Below are positions 16,500 through 23,731 of a stretch of 41,511 nt of DNA, one piece after another (the first letter of the stretch is position 1; each line of letters starts with the position of its first letter). The translations under genes and the position numbers were made by a program. The stretch is taken from IMG/VR virus record IMGVR_UViG_3300047444_000798, positions 1 through 41,511 of that record, one strand, 5' to 3'. Source of the stretch: a virus. Under the pieces are notes generated by a model. The model was given only the letters and a program-made list of their open reading frames with translations, was not told the DNA's origin and ran no database searches.

Positions 16500-16588
16500 A
16501 AAGGTCGAAAGGGTCGAACAGTCGAAGAGAGACCCCGCCGGCCGCAACTTCGACCCCTTTGACTCTTCGACGTCTTCGACCCCTTTTT
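16500..16588 (+). terminator. Terminator-like hairpin of the GGTCGAAAGG family
   Basis: AAAGGTCGAAAGGGTCGAA on the left pairs with TTCGACCCCTTTGAC on the right; the right side ends in CCCCTTTTTTG just before ATG 16595. Confidence 0.55.
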
Positions 16589-16594
16589 TGCCCC

Positions 16595-17368
16595 ATGTCC
16601 CAAATCGTCCAATTCCCCGCCACCCTTCTGCCCACCATGGTCAACCTCCTCACGCCGGGGACCGATACGGTTATCCAGGCAGCGAGTGCGATCGCCGCCC
16701 AGACCCACGCCGACGGCGTCTACCAGGCCACGTTTGCCGCCGTCCCCAACGGCCAATACACCGTCTCGGCCCTCGACGCCGGCGGCCACGGCATCATCGT
16801 TGATGCCGTCGCGATCACCGCCGCCTCAGGAACATTTAGTTCCGAGGGGATGGGATTCGCCGCGCTCAATGCGGGAGGCAGCAGCGGAGCCACCGCCGAC
16901 CAGCTCCTCAACGCCTCGGTCGGGAGCCGCCCCGCCGGATCGCTGGGAGCGTTCGTGGCCCGCATCGGCCAGGTCACCCTCCAATGGTCCGGCCCGGTCC
17001 TCGGCAATGGAGATGTGCAAATCGTCCGCGGCAACGATTACTTCGCCGCCGATTCCTACTCGATCGACCTGCCCGCCCCCGCCAGCAAATTCGGAGACCT
17101 GACCGCCGCCACGGGGATCACGCTCACCGCCAAGAGCCCCTCCGACGTCATCGTCTTCGGCCCGATCGCCGGGAGCGTCATCAACGCCGACACCGAGAGT
17201 CAAGCCCTGCGCTTCGAGCCCACAGCGACACAGACCACCGTCCCGACTGCGAACGAGTCCGGGCCGGCCTATCTGTACGAGGCCCTCTGCCTGCGTCCCA
17301 CCTCTGCCCGCAAGTTGACGACGGCCCGGGGAGCCCTGACCGTGCTGGACAACGTCCCACTGCCGTAG
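16595..17368 (+). CDS. Probable baseplate/fibre-attachment protein, 257 aa
   Basis: A 257-residue protein from ATG 16595; the frame is open to 16559 but that part is repeat leader. Residues 1-85 contain an Ig-like strand set (YQATFAAVPNGQYTVSALDA). Residues 85-125 are a Gly/Ser linker. Residues 128-205 hold VQIVRGNDYFAADSYSIDL, followed by DLTAATGITLTAKS, like the N-terminal Ig domain of BppU-type baseplate upper proteins. Being the last gene of the fibre cluster fits a peripheral tail component. The role is inferred. Confidence 0.5.
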   Translation: MSQIVQFPATLLPTMVNLLTPGTDTVIQAASAIAAQTHADGVYQATFAAVPNGQYTVSALDAGGHGIIVDAVAITAASGTFSSEGMGFAALNAGGSSGATADQLLNASVGSRPAGSLGAFVARIGQVTLQWSGPVLGNGDVQIVRGNDYFAADSYSIDLPAPASKFGDLTAATGITLTAKSPSDVIVFGPIAGSVINADTESQALRFEPTATQTTVPTANESGPAYLYEALCLRPTSARKLTTARGALTVLDNVPLP

Positions 17369-17383
17369 CAACTCCGGTTGACG

Positions 17384-17411
17384 TTGACAAAATGGGGCCA
17401 CATTTTACAGT
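17384..17411 (+). promoter_or_regulatory. Promoter directly before a start codon
   Basis: TTGACA (17384-17389), a 16-base spacer, then TACAGT (17406-17411). ATG 17418 lies 6 bases after the -10 box, so the transcript would be leaderless or nearly so. The spacer resembles that of the promoter at 20093. Confidence 0.55.
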
Positions 17412-17417
17412 GGCGGG

Positions 17418-17630
17418 ATGAAAGCTTCCGCAAAGCCGCCCGTCGAAACGGTCCGTCTCGCCATCTTGCATCCCGAACTGGGAGTACTGGCCGCCAGCTC
17501 CGCCCGGTTCACCCGGAAAGAAGCGATCCGCTTGCTCGGCGAATCCCGCCCCGGTACATTGGCGATCCAAATCCCCGACGACATGCCCCGGCCGCCCGCG
17601 AAGCGGACGCGGGCCGCGAAGACTCGGTGA
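17418..17630 (+). CDS. Small basic protein, 70 aa, from a leaderless-type promoter
   Basis: A 70-residue protein starting at ATG 17418, right behind a promoter-like TTGACA/TACAGT pair. It has a short strand (VRLAILHPELGVLAA), a helix (RFTRKEAIRLLGE), a strand (TLAIQIPDD) and a Lys/Arg-rich end. The size and basic tail suggest nucleic-acid binding, but no fold can be named. Having its own promoter separates it from the fibre operon, so it could be expressed in the lysogen. Confidence 0.5.
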   Translation: MKASAKPPVETVRLAILHPELGVLAASSARFTRKEAIRLLGESRPGTLAIQIPDDMPRPPAKRTRAAKTR

Positions 17631-17688
17631 GCTGCATTTTCGAGGCATGACCTCCGATCGCCAACAGTTGGACATTGGAGCCGATGCT

Positions 17689-18444
17689 TTAGTCGTACGG
17701 ATTGCCCGATCCGGCATCAACCAAACAGATCAGGTGCAATACCAGGCCCGGAACGATGAAAAAGATATAGCCAATCGGCACCATTAAAAACCAAAGGAGA
17801 GCACCCAGGACCTGTCCCTTGTAGAGCTGCCCCAATCCGGGCCAAAAGAAACTCAGAACTGCGGCAACGCCCGGATGCCATCTGGCGTTCCGCGGTTCTG
17901 AGTGAACGAACTGTCGTGCTGCCTCAGCCCTAACCAGCACGGGATCTAACAACTCTCCGCAGTGCCTGCATTTGCGGGCGGCATTCTGAATCGTTTCACG
18001 GCAGAACGGGCAAACAGTCGTCTCTCTTGCGGGACTTTTGAGGATCACGGTCGGAGTGGTTGGTCGGGCTATCCGCGTTACAGGCAACGGGGAGATCACC
18101 ATTTCCGATCGGGCCTTCTCGGCGCGCACTGCGGCTCGCCGCTTGGAACGCTCTCGCAAGTTCGTCCGCATCCGAGTCGCCGCATTTCGAAACGCCGACC
18201 AGGTGCTGTGGAGTGCCGCGGTAAACGGTCCCTCGATAAGCTCATCGACGCAACCGGGGTCGCCACTAAATAGCCCGGCCAAGTCGCCAGCTCGAAACCA
18301 GGAGCTACTCGCCTCTCCGCGGGCGATCAGCGCATCCTGCGAGAGCTTTCCCGATGCGGCGAGCTCGCGAAGTCGCTTCGCCGTCGTCGGCCCCCTGACG
18401 GAGTCGCCCGACGAAACATAATAATCAGCCGCTTTCGCCATCAT
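17689..18444 (-). CDS. GYF-domain, zinc-ribbon and TM2-like membrane protein (cargo gene)
   Basis: A 251-residue protein on the opposite strand to the structural genes. Residues 7-60 match a GYF_2-type domain (YYVSSGDSVRGP ... WFRAGDLAGLF). A disordered Arg-rich stretch follows, then a zinc ribbon (CPFCRETIQNAARKCRHCGE, near 145-164). Residues 190-245 are two hydrophobic helices with a GLGQLYKG turn, as in TM2 domains. GYF_2 plus TM2 proteins are, to my knowledge, common in planctomycetes, so this is probably host-derived cargo acting at the membrane. Its job is unknown. GAAGGG precedes the double ATG. Confidence 0.75.
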   Translation of the reverse strand: MMAKAADYYVSSGDSVRGPTTAKRLRELAASGKLSQDALIARGEASSSWFRAGDLAGLFSGDPGCVDELIEGPFTAALHSTWSAFRNAATRMRTNLRERSKRRAAVRAEKARSEMVISPLPVTRIARPTTPTVILKSPARETTVCPFCRETIQNAARKCRHCGELLDPVLVRAEAARQFVHSEPRNARWHPGVAAVLSFFWPGLGQLYKGQVLGALLWFLMVPIGYIFFIVPGLVLHLICLVDAGSGNPYD

Positions 18445-18482
18445 AGCCCTTCAATGGTGTTCGGTGCCTGCCCGGGACTCGC

Positions 18483-19355
18483 TCATTTGAGAGCCTTGGC
18501 CGCTTTCTTCCCGGCCTCCGTCTCTGGGTACTTTTCGGCGATCTCTTTGAGGATCTTGCGATAGCTGTCCGCTTTGCCGGCCTTCAGCAGCGATTCCGCC
18601 GACTTGAGCTTTGCCGCGGCCGCCTTTTCATCCTTGTCCGCCTTCGCCTTCTCTTCAGCCGCTTGCTTCGCGGCCGCTTCCTCGTCCCGCTTCTTCTTCT
18701 CGGCCGCCTTTTGTTCGGGAGTTTTTTTGGCCTCAGCCTCATCCTGGAGCCGAGCTTCTTCCTTTCGCCTCTCGATTTCCCGGGTCCGCTCTTCCGCCTC
18801 CTTTTCGCGTTTATAGTCGAAGACAATGCCGTCCGAGTTCGGTGGACTGAGGGATACCTTCAACAGGATCGGCCCGCGCGAACCGATCGCCTCGCCAGGG
18901 AGAGTCAACCGCAGCTCCTTCGCTTTGTCGATCGGCAGCTCGAAGATCAGAACATCCAGCACAACTTTCTCGGGATAGACCGACTCACCTTCCGCCAACT
19001 GATCTTCGACTTTACTGAAAATGTCGAATCGTATTCGCTTGTACCCATTACCGAGTTCGTCGGAAGCCCGCGCCCTGGACTTTGATTCGAGGTCGAAATT
19101 TTTCGTCGACCAACCGCGGTAGTCGTGCTTTTTCGTCTCGCTGTGGTTTTGAATTCCCAGATAGACTGACAGCAAATCGTCCTCGGAAGCCGTCTTTTCC
19201 CGCAAATGAACCAGCGGGACCTTCCCGCGTCGGACGGCCAATACACCTACGGTCAGATCACCGACGCGGGCCTTTCGCCCGGCCGCCTCCCACGCGACGT
19301 CGCGAACCCCGTCTTGCCCGAGCAGCGACAATGCGACAACTGCGACATGAATCAT
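18483..19355 (-). CDS. Exported protein with beta-domain, coiled coil and TPR-like tail (cargo gene)
   Basis: A 290-residue protein, 38 bases upstream of and on the same strand as the GYF gene, so probably one operon. Residues 1-13 are hydrophobic and could be a short signal. Residues 25-175 form a beta-rich domain (LLSVYLGIQNHSETKKHDYR; LRLTLPG; ILLKVSLSPPNS) similar in layout to DUF4352-type extracellular domains. Residues 180-250 are a Glu/Lys/Ala coiled coil. Residues 250-290 (AESLLKAGKADSYRKILKEI, then KYPETEAGKKA) look like one TPR unit of the planctomycete type. Probably lysogenic-conversion cargo; function unknown. Confidence 0.7.
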   Translation of the reverse strand: MIHVAVVALSLLGQDGVRDVAWEAAGRKARVGDLTVGVLAVRRGKVPLVHLREKTASEDDLLSVYLGIQNHSETKKHDYRGWSTKNFDLESKSRARASDELGNGYKRIRFDIFSKVEDQLAEGESVYPEKVVLDVLIFELPIDKAKELRLTLPGEAIGSRGPILLKVSLSPPNSDGIVFDYKREKEAEERTREIERRKEEARLQDEAEAKKTPEQKAAEKKKRDEEAAAKQAAEEKAKADKDEKAAAAKLKSAESLLKAGKADSYRKILKEIAEKYPETEAGKKAAKALK

Positions 19356-19410
19356 TCTGGCTCCCCAAATAGCTCGCCCAAAGAATTTGAAAAATCCGAA
19401 AAGTTCTCAG

Positions 19411-19439
19411 TTGACAATCGTTCAGCGAATTGGTTTACT
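19411..19439 (+). promoter_or_regulatory. Sigma70-like promoter without an obvious gene
   Basis: TTGACA (19411-19416), 17-base spacer, TTTACT (19434-19439). No plausible start codon follows, so it could drive a non-coding RNA. Confidence 0.45.
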
Positions 19440-19557
19440 GACGTCCACTACACGAACGACACCGGGAAACAGAGTGCAGCCCCGGCGGAAAGACTCCCCC
19501 GTAACCAACGGCCACGACGGATCCAGCCGGGAGCCAGAGACCTTGCCACACGCGAGG

Positions 19558-19574
19558 TTATCACTTGAGTAATA
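19558..19574 (+). promoter_or_regulatory. Dispersed 17-bp motif, copy d
   Basis: TTATCACTTGAGTAATA in an otherwise empty region. Confidence 0.5.
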
Positions 19575-19803
19575 TCGATCCCCGCTGGCACCACCTGGCC
19601 ATTCTCCGCTCGCTCGGCCTCCCTGCCAATCTTCAGCCTCCCGCCCATTCAGGGTAACACGCCGCGCTCCTCTCAGCCAGCGGCCGCCTGTGAACTCGCC
19701 GATGAGCCCAGGCCATTCGAGGTTTCCCCGTTCCCCCATTCAGTGTCGATCACGCTCCTCTAATCGGGCCTGATCGCGATCGCCGCGCGCCCAGTGAGTT
19801 TCA

Positions 19804-19828
19804 TTGATGGCCACCTTACGTTTACAAT
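19804..19828 (+). promoter_or_regulatory. Promoter-like -10 box before a start codon
   Basis: TACAAT (19823-19828) ends 6 bases before ATG 19835. A GGCCACCTT stretch precedes it, as GGCCACATT does at 17396. The only -35-like box (TTGATG) is too close, at 13 bases. Confidence 0.4.
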
Positions 19829-19834
19829 CCCCGC

Positions 19835-20062
19835 ATGCCACGCGAGCCAGGCGGACCTCTGCGACCTGTAGAGGACGCCGATTGCGCGATGAAGTTCAAG
19901 GCACCGAAGAGTTGGCGGGTGGCCATCCAGAAGTATCTGGATGGAGAAGACTTTTCGGAATTTGCCCGAGAACTGATCCGCAAGAAAATCGAACCGCACG
20001 TTGGTCCACTGTCAATTGTACGATCTCGCGGGAAGCCGCGGGGCAAGCGGAAGAAAAAATAA
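19835..20062 (+). CDS. Small ribbon-helix-helix-like DNA-binding protein, 75 aa
   Basis: A 75-residue basic protein. Residues 19-51 (MKFKAPKSWRVAIQKYLDGE, then DFSEFARELIRKKIE) fit the strand-helix-helix plan of CopG/Arc-type proteins, and the C-terminus is Lys/Arg-rich. The start could be ATG 19835, behind the TACAAT box, or the internal ATG 19889. A small DNA-binding protein with its own promoter in the integration region may control lysogeny genes. It could equally be an antitoxin, but no toxin partner is visible. Confidence 0.5.
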   Translation: MPREPGGPLRPVEDADCAMKFKAPKSWRVAIQKYLDGEDFSEFARELIRKKIEPHVGPLSIVRSRGKPRGKRKKK

Positions 20063-20092
20063 TTGGCAGGCTGCTGGACCCCTTTCGGGGAG

Positions 20093-20121
20093 TTGACAAT
20101 AAGGTGGGCACCTTTTACGGT
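20093..20121 (+). promoter_or_regulatory. Promoter of the leaderless type
   Basis: TTGACA (20093-20098), 17-base spacer, TACGGT (20116-20121), then ATG at 20125. The part CACCTTTTACGGTGG resembles CACATTTTACAGTGG at 17400. Confidence 0.5.
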
Positions 20122-20571
20122 GGAATGCTCTCACTTCACTGTCATCCAACAAAACGAGCCGCCCGCAGTCTGATTCACCGCGGCCGGCTCTTCAAAGTCA
20201 CCGGTACGAGGCCGGCGAAAATGTCCTGGAATTGGGACACGAGTTGCACCCTCAGCATCCCGTCTTGTTGTAGCACGCCGGTTGATTGCTGGCAACGACT
20301 ACGAAAATCCGTAGTCCGTGCGCTTCCATTCACAATCGGACATGGCTATAAACACGAGCGTCCCACGCCGTGCTCTAACACGACGTGGATAAATCCATCC
20401 CGGTTTAATCAGGACGGAACCGCCGTGAACGATTCACGCGCCGCGCGGATTGCGCGCCGAGTGTTGATCTCTGTGACTTGCGCTCCAGCCCCATGGGCCG
20501 TACGAGTGCGAGGCCCCCCGCCCTGACCCTGGCGACCGTTCTTCTGCGATTCGCCGTCGCGCAAGAGAAAA

Positions 20572-20600
20572 CCCGCGGAAAGCTGGTAACTTCCCGCGGG
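20572..20600 (-). terminator. Hairpin with T-run on the minus strand
   Basis: CCCGCGG (20572-20578) pairs with CCGCGGG (20594-20600). Read on the minus strand it is followed by TTTTCTCTT, so it would stop leftward transcription coming from the integrase side. Confidence 0.45.
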
Positions 20601-20655
20601 CTCATCCTCAGAAGAAAAACTTCCCAGTGCCGGACAGCACGAAAGGACGTTCTCA

Positions 20656-20907
20656 ATGACTGAGAATGATTCTAAGGAACCTGCGCGCCCAGTCAAGCCC
20701 GCTCGCCGCTTCGTGCTGAAGCGCGGTTGGGTGATGACCAGGCGACAATTGATTGAGGCGACGTCCGCCAGCCAGGCGACGTTCGACAGGTGGCGCGAGA
20801 AAGGCCTTACGCCGCTGGACACCGGTACGAAAGAAGCCATGTTTCTTACGGATGATGTCATTGATCTTTGGCTAACACGCAAACCGAGGAAAGGCCCGCC
20901 GTCATGA
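20656..20907 (+). CDS. Helix-turn-helix protein, excisionase/MerR-like
   Basis: An 83-residue protein directly upstream of the integrase; its stop overlaps the integrase ATG (ATGA, 20904-20907), so the two are co-translated. Residues 25-75 (VMTRRQLIEATSASQATFDR, then WREKGLTPLDTGTKEAMFLT) have the wing-containing helix-turn-helix plan of MerR-like excisionases: helix-turn-helix, a basic Trp-Arg-Glu-Lys helix end, and a short hairpin before a closing helix. It may be the directionality factor or a regulator of integrase. Confidence 0.6.
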   Translation: MTENDSKEPARPVKPARRFVLKRGWVMTRRQLIEATSASQATFDRWREKGLTPLDTGTKEAMFLTDDVIDLWLTRKPRKGPPS

Positions 20908-22100
20908 GTGTCAAAGTCCGCGTTTTTCACCGCGCCGGCCGCAAGTTTTTCGAGGCCCAATGGTCCGACCCGATCACCGGAAAGAAACGGACGAAATCGA
21001 CCGGCAAGACCCGACGTTCCGAAGCTGAGCGGGTCGCCGCCAAGCTGGAATCGGCGATTGAGGAGGGGCGGCATGACGCCAGCCCGCGGTTGAAATGGAA
21101 GGAGTTCCGGTCTCGGTATGAGGCCGAGGCCCTGCCAGCCCTGGCCGAGAAGACGGCGGCGAAAATGCGAGCCACGTTCAACGCGATCGAGGACGGCGTT
21201 TCGCCGCTGTATCTCGAATCGTTGACCGCCAACCAGATCAGCAAATTCCAAAAGTTCCTGCGCGACCGGGGGGCGGCCGAGGCGACCATTAAATCGCACC
21301 TGGCTTGCCTCAAAGCCGCCTTCGGTTGGGGAAAGACGCTGGGTTTGATTCGCGAGGCCCCGCAGATGCGAATGCCCGATCGCGTCGGCGGGATGAAAGG
21401 CCGCGCCCCGACCGCCGAAGAATTCGAGAGAATCAAGGCCAAAGCGGCCGAGGTCGTCGGGGAGGAGTTCGCCGCATCCTGGACCGAGATGCTCGACGGC
21501 CTGTGGTGGAGTGGCCTGCGGCTCGGCGAGGCGGTCAACCTGCATTGGACCGACGACAGACAGCTCTGCATCGACTTCTCGGGACGCCATCCCATGTTTA
21601 GGATCCAGGCGACGGCCGAGAAGGGGAACACTTTCCGCATGCTGCCGATCGCCCCCGAGTTCGCGGATTGGCTCGCCAAGATCCCGCCGGCCAAGCGCCG
21701 CGGTCACGTCTTCAATCCCCTCGGTCCGGAGGGACTCGGCCGCTTGTCGCTGAACTGGGTCAGCCGGCAAATTTGCCGCATGGGAGAAGAGGCCGGGGTG
21801 AAGGTCGCCGAGAGGAAGATTGTCGACGCCGATGGAAACCCCGGTGTGGCCACGAAATACGCCTCGGCCCATGACTTCCGCCGCGCCTTCGGTTACCGCT
21901 GGGCTCACCGTGTAATGCCCATTGTTCTTCAGGAGTTGATGCGCCACGCCTCCATTCAGACCACGATGGAATACTACGTCGGCAAGAACGCCGACGCGAC
22001 CGCCGATCAAGTCTGGAAAGCTTTTGCTAACGAAACTGCTAACACCGCCCCCGTTCACCGTCCCGCCCCCATCCCCGACGCACCGCAAACCCATTCATGA
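20904..22100 (+). CDS. int: Tyrosine recombinase (phage integrase)
   Basis: A 398-residue tyrosine recombinase that would join attP to a host tRNA-Cys gene. Residues 1-60 are a basic arm-binding part (VKVRVFHRAGRKFFEAQW), about 65-160 the SAM-like core-binding domain, and 170-370 the catalytic domain. Catalytic residues visible: R206 in SGLRLGEA, H323 and R326 in HDFRR, H348 in RHAS, and Y357 in MEYYV. The start is ATG 20904, overlapping the upstream HTH gene by 4 bases. attP lies directly downstream, and the last codons carry one copy of a 23-bp arm-type repeat. Confidence 0.95.
   Translation: MSVKVRVFHRAGRKFFEAQWSDPITGKKRTKSTGKTRRSEAERVAAKLESAIEEGRHDASPRLKWKEFRSRYEAEALPALAEKTAAKMRATFNAIEDGVSPLYLESLTANQISKFQKFLRDRGAAEATIKSHLACLKAAFGWGKTLGLIREAPQMRMPDRVGGMKGRAPTAEEFERIKAKAAEVVGEEFAASWTEMLDGLWWSGLRLGEAVNLHWTDDRQLCIDFSGRHPMFRIQATAEKGNTFRMLPIAPEFADWLAKIPPAKRRGHVFNPLGPEGLGRLSLNWVSRQICRMGEEAGVKVAERKIVDADGNPGVATKYASAHDFRRAFGYRWAHRVMPIVLQELMRHASIQTTMEYYVGKNADATADQVWKAFANETANTAPVHRPAPIPDAPQTHS
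22024..22046 (+). repeat. Arm-type direct repeat, left copy
   Basis: A 23-bp sequence made of TGCTAACGAAAC followed by TGCTAACACC (preceded by T), repeated exactly at 22262-22284. The two copies flank the attP core. This copy lies in the integrase 3' end. Confidence 0.75.
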
Positions 22101-22116
22101 CAACGCCTTACCAAAG

Positions 22117-22157
22117 AGGCGCCGGTCGGAGTCGAACCGACGATGGCGGATTTGCAA
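22117..22157 (-). other. attP: attP core: 3' half of tRNA-Cys(GCA)
   Basis: On the minus strand the sequence reads as anticodon loop TTGCAAA (anticodon GCA), stem half TCCGC, variable loop CATC, T-arm GTCGG-TTCGACT-CCGAC, acceptor half CGGCGCC and discriminator T. The 5' half of the tRNA is absent: the bases before the anticodon loop do not pair with TCCGC. Integration here would restore a complete tRNA-Cys, with crossover near the anticodon loop. Confidence 0.85.
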
Positions 22158-22261
22158 TTCGTAGATGGCAGGCACGGCAAAGAATCGGACTGCATGGAAC
22201 TGCATTTTGTGGGGACCTGCGGGATGCGTTGATGTGTTCTGGCGCGAGCGGAGGCCACCCA

Positions 22262-22284
22262 TTGCTAACGAAACTGCTAACACC
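22262..22284 (+). repeat. Arm-type direct repeat, right copy
   Basis: Exact copy of 22024-22046, about 105 bases on the other side of the attP core. Each copy contains two TGCTAAC units 12 bases apart. Confidence 0.75.
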
Positions 22285-22398
22285 AGCCGCTTTCGCGACG
22301 CGCCATCGCTGGCAAACTCCTACCGACAGGGGCGAGATTCGCTGGCTTGACAACTTCGCGCTCTTGGATTCGGAAATTTTTGTCGAAATATTTGAAAA

Positions 22399-22442
22399 CC
22401 ACCTCCGTACACTCTCCGGACCACCTCCGCATTCTCTCCGTT
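22399..22442 (+). repeat. Two tandem 22-bp repeats, operator candidate
   Basis: CCACCTCCGTACACTCTCCG then GA, followed by CCACCTCCGCATTCTCTCCG. The period of two helical turns and the place upstream of an HTH gene suggest protein binding. Confidence 0.5.
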
Positions 22443-22487
22443 TTTCAGGCCGTTTTCTGCGTGTTTGCATTCCCGGAATTTTCTCGA

Positions 22488-22511
22488 CAGCCCGGTTTTC
22501 TGTGGTAGATT
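22488..22511 (+). promoter_or_regulatory. Possible promoter for the 22553 HTH gene
   Basis: TCGACA, 16-base spacer, TAGATT, about 42 bases before ATG 22553. Both boxes are imperfect. Confidence 0.35.
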
Positions 22512-22552
22512 TCGACCCATCAGAGAACAGTGGTGAACAGCAAGGAACGCAA

Positions 22553-22810
22553 ATGAAAACCGCGACACGAGCCAAGTCAAACAGGAAGCCACCCAACAAT
22601 ACCGCGACGGCCACTGCCGCCGGCGACGGGTTGCCGAATGACGGAATGGTGACTGTCCGGAGAGCCGCGGAGTTTTTGAAAATCTCCACGCGGTTCATTT
22701 TCAAGCTGATCGAATGCGACAAGCTGCCAAGCGTCAAAATCGGACGGTCTCGTCGGATCAACGTCGAGTCGCTCAGGCGATTCGCCGAGACGGGGACTGC
22801 CACTAGCTGA
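22553..22810 (+). CDS. Excisionase-family helix-turn-helix protein
   Basis: An 85-residue protein from ATG 22553; the long upstream extension would cross attP and was not used. Residues 32-78 are a clear excisionase-family (HTH_17) domain: MVTVRRAAEFLKISTRFIFK, then LIECDKLPSVKIGRSRRIN, with the RRIN basic end. Residues 1-31 are basic and disordered. It is the first gene beyond attP in the early direction and sits behind tandem repeats. Candidate excisionase or early regulator. Confidence 0.75.
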   Translation: MKTATRAKSNRKPPNNTATATAAGDGLPNDGMVTVRRAAEFLKISTRFIFKLIECDKLPSVKIGRSRRINVESLRRFAETGTATS

Positions 22811-22852
22811 TGCCAGGAGCCAGGGACGGGAACGGGGGGCACGGAGGCCCCA

Positions 22853-22870
22853 TTATTCCGCGAGTAATAA
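22853..22870 (+). promoter_or_regulatory. Dispersed 17-bp motif, copy c
   Basis: TTATTCCGCGAGTAATAA in the leader between the 22553 and 23003 genes. Confidence 0.55.
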
Positions 22871-23002
22871 ACCTGAGATGAGAGAGGAGTTCGGAATTCG
22901 GAGTGCGGAATGGTGATGACGGGCTGCTGGCCCGGCCCCGAGACTCACCCTCTGCCGCACTTCGAATCCCGGATTTCCCCAGAAATCGAAAGGAGCCTGT
23001 TT

Positions 23003-23632
23003 ATGGACTTCATCGTTGACCTCCTGAAAGACGCGTGGGACGTCGCCACTCCGCTGTGCCTCCTGTTCCTGGTGATCCTGGCCGGCGTATTGATGGTCTG
23101 GCCCCTGCTCCCGGACCTGGGGACGCCGTTCGGTTGGGTGGGGAAAGGATTCAGAAAAGCCAAGGAGGTGTTACGCTGCGAGCTTCTCAATTTTTTGGAG
23201 GCGGTTGAAAACGCCGATCGAGGCGACGGCGATTTCTGGTCAGCCGCAAAGTTGGCTAGCGACTGCACTGCACCGCCGGCCGCCGCTCCGGACCCCGCCG
23301 CGTCTTCGCCATCCGCACTTTCGGACGACGACGATTGCGACAGCTCGGATACGACCGTTGATGTCCCCATTGCCGACTTGGTCCGTTCGACCCACAAGCA
23401 CCCCGAGCCGATCGGCACCCGATTTTACGACCAAGCCAGCCACCGGAACATGATGCTCGTGACTGAAGGGACCTGGGCCGGCTGGATCTCGTTTCAGAAT
23501 GTCGATGGCCGCTGGGTATCACTCCGGCCGGCGACGGTGGCAGACCGCGAAGCCATCGCCGAGGCCCAGAAGCGGGCCCAGGCCGCGGGAGTCGCCCGGA
23601 CGATCGGCTGGCTGCCGGTCGCCAATTTATAA
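23003..23632 (+). CDS. Single-pass membrane protein, 209 aa
   Basis: A 209-residue protein from ATG 23003, preceded by AAAGGAG at a suitable distance. Residues 15-37 are a strong membrane helix (TPLCLLFLVILAGVLMVWPL). Residues 85-130 are acidic and low in complexity (run of Asp). Residues 135-209 form a small domain rich in strands (TRFYDQASHRNMMLVTEGTW; WISFQNVDGRWVSLRP), perhaps SH3-like. It could act in superinfection exclusion or in anchoring replication. No family recognised. Confidence 0.55.
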   Translation: MDFIVDLLKDAWDVATPLCLLFLVILAGVLMVWPLLPDLGTPFGWVGKGFRKAKEVLRCELLNFLEAVENADRGDGDFWSAAKLASDCTAPPAAAPDPAASSPSALSDDDDCDSSDTTVDVPIADLVRSTHKHPEPIGTRFYDQASHRNMMLVTEGTWAGWISFQNVDGRWVSLRPATVADREAIAEAQKRAQAAGVARTIGWLPVANL

Positions 23633-23654
23633 CCACCGATCTTTTTCTTGACAA

Positions 23655-23731
23655 CGGCCGGGTGTTCCGGCCGAGGCCGAGGCCTTGCATAGGCCCTTGC
23701 CGACTCACTCGGTACGCGCCAGGAGGGCGCG
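23655..23731 (+). other. Hairpin-rich stretch before the CRISPR-like repeat
   Basis: CGGCCGG/CCGGCCG (23655-23661 with 23667-23673) and CGCGCC/GGCGCG (23715-23720 with 23726-23731) form two perfect stems with 5-base loops. A TTGACA at 23648 lies just upstream, with no clear -10 box. Confidence 0.45.

Larger units (their letters stand above)
19356..19834. other. Gene-poor region, 479 bp
   Basis: I see no convincing gene. Short open frames here have atypical residue composition. It holds the upstream region of the cargo operon (- strand), a promoter-like pair on the + strand (19411-19439), a copy of the 17-bp motif (19558-19574) and the promoter of the 19835 gene. A small RNA starting near 19446 is possible. 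Confidence 0.5.
20063..20655. other. Gene-poor region, 593 bp
   Basis: It contains a TTGACA promoter (20093-20121) followed by an open frame from ATG 20125 to 20526 (133 codons) that is Cys/Arg/Pro-rich and does not look like a folded protein, and a hairpin at 20572-20600. I do not call a gene here with confidence. Confidence 0.45.
22101..22552. other. attP and control region, 452 bp without a gene
   Basis: It holds the tRNA-Cys-derived core (22117-22157), the right arm repeat (22262-22284), a TTGACA box at 22347, two tandem 22-bp repeats (22399-22442) and a possible promoter for the 22553 gene. An open frame running through it has no protein-like character before 22553. Confidence 0.7.

Noticed and set aside
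20125-20526. A 133-aa gene behind the 20093 promoter
   Set aside because: Placement behind the promoter is attractive, but the residue composition (Cys, Arg, Pro, Trp scattered) looks non-coding; kept as part of a gene-poor region.
20409-22094. 561-codon minus-strand frame opposite integrase
   Set aside because: Antisense of a gene with clear catalytic residues; no protein-like features.
22117-22157. A functional tRNA-Cys gene
   Set aside because: Only the 3' half is present; the bases before the anticodon loop do not form the anticodon stem, and no D-arm or 5' acceptor strand was found.
22097-22552. N-terminal extension of the 22553 HTH gene through attP
   Set aside because: The extension translates tRNA and control sequence; ATG 22553 starts just before the conserved domain.
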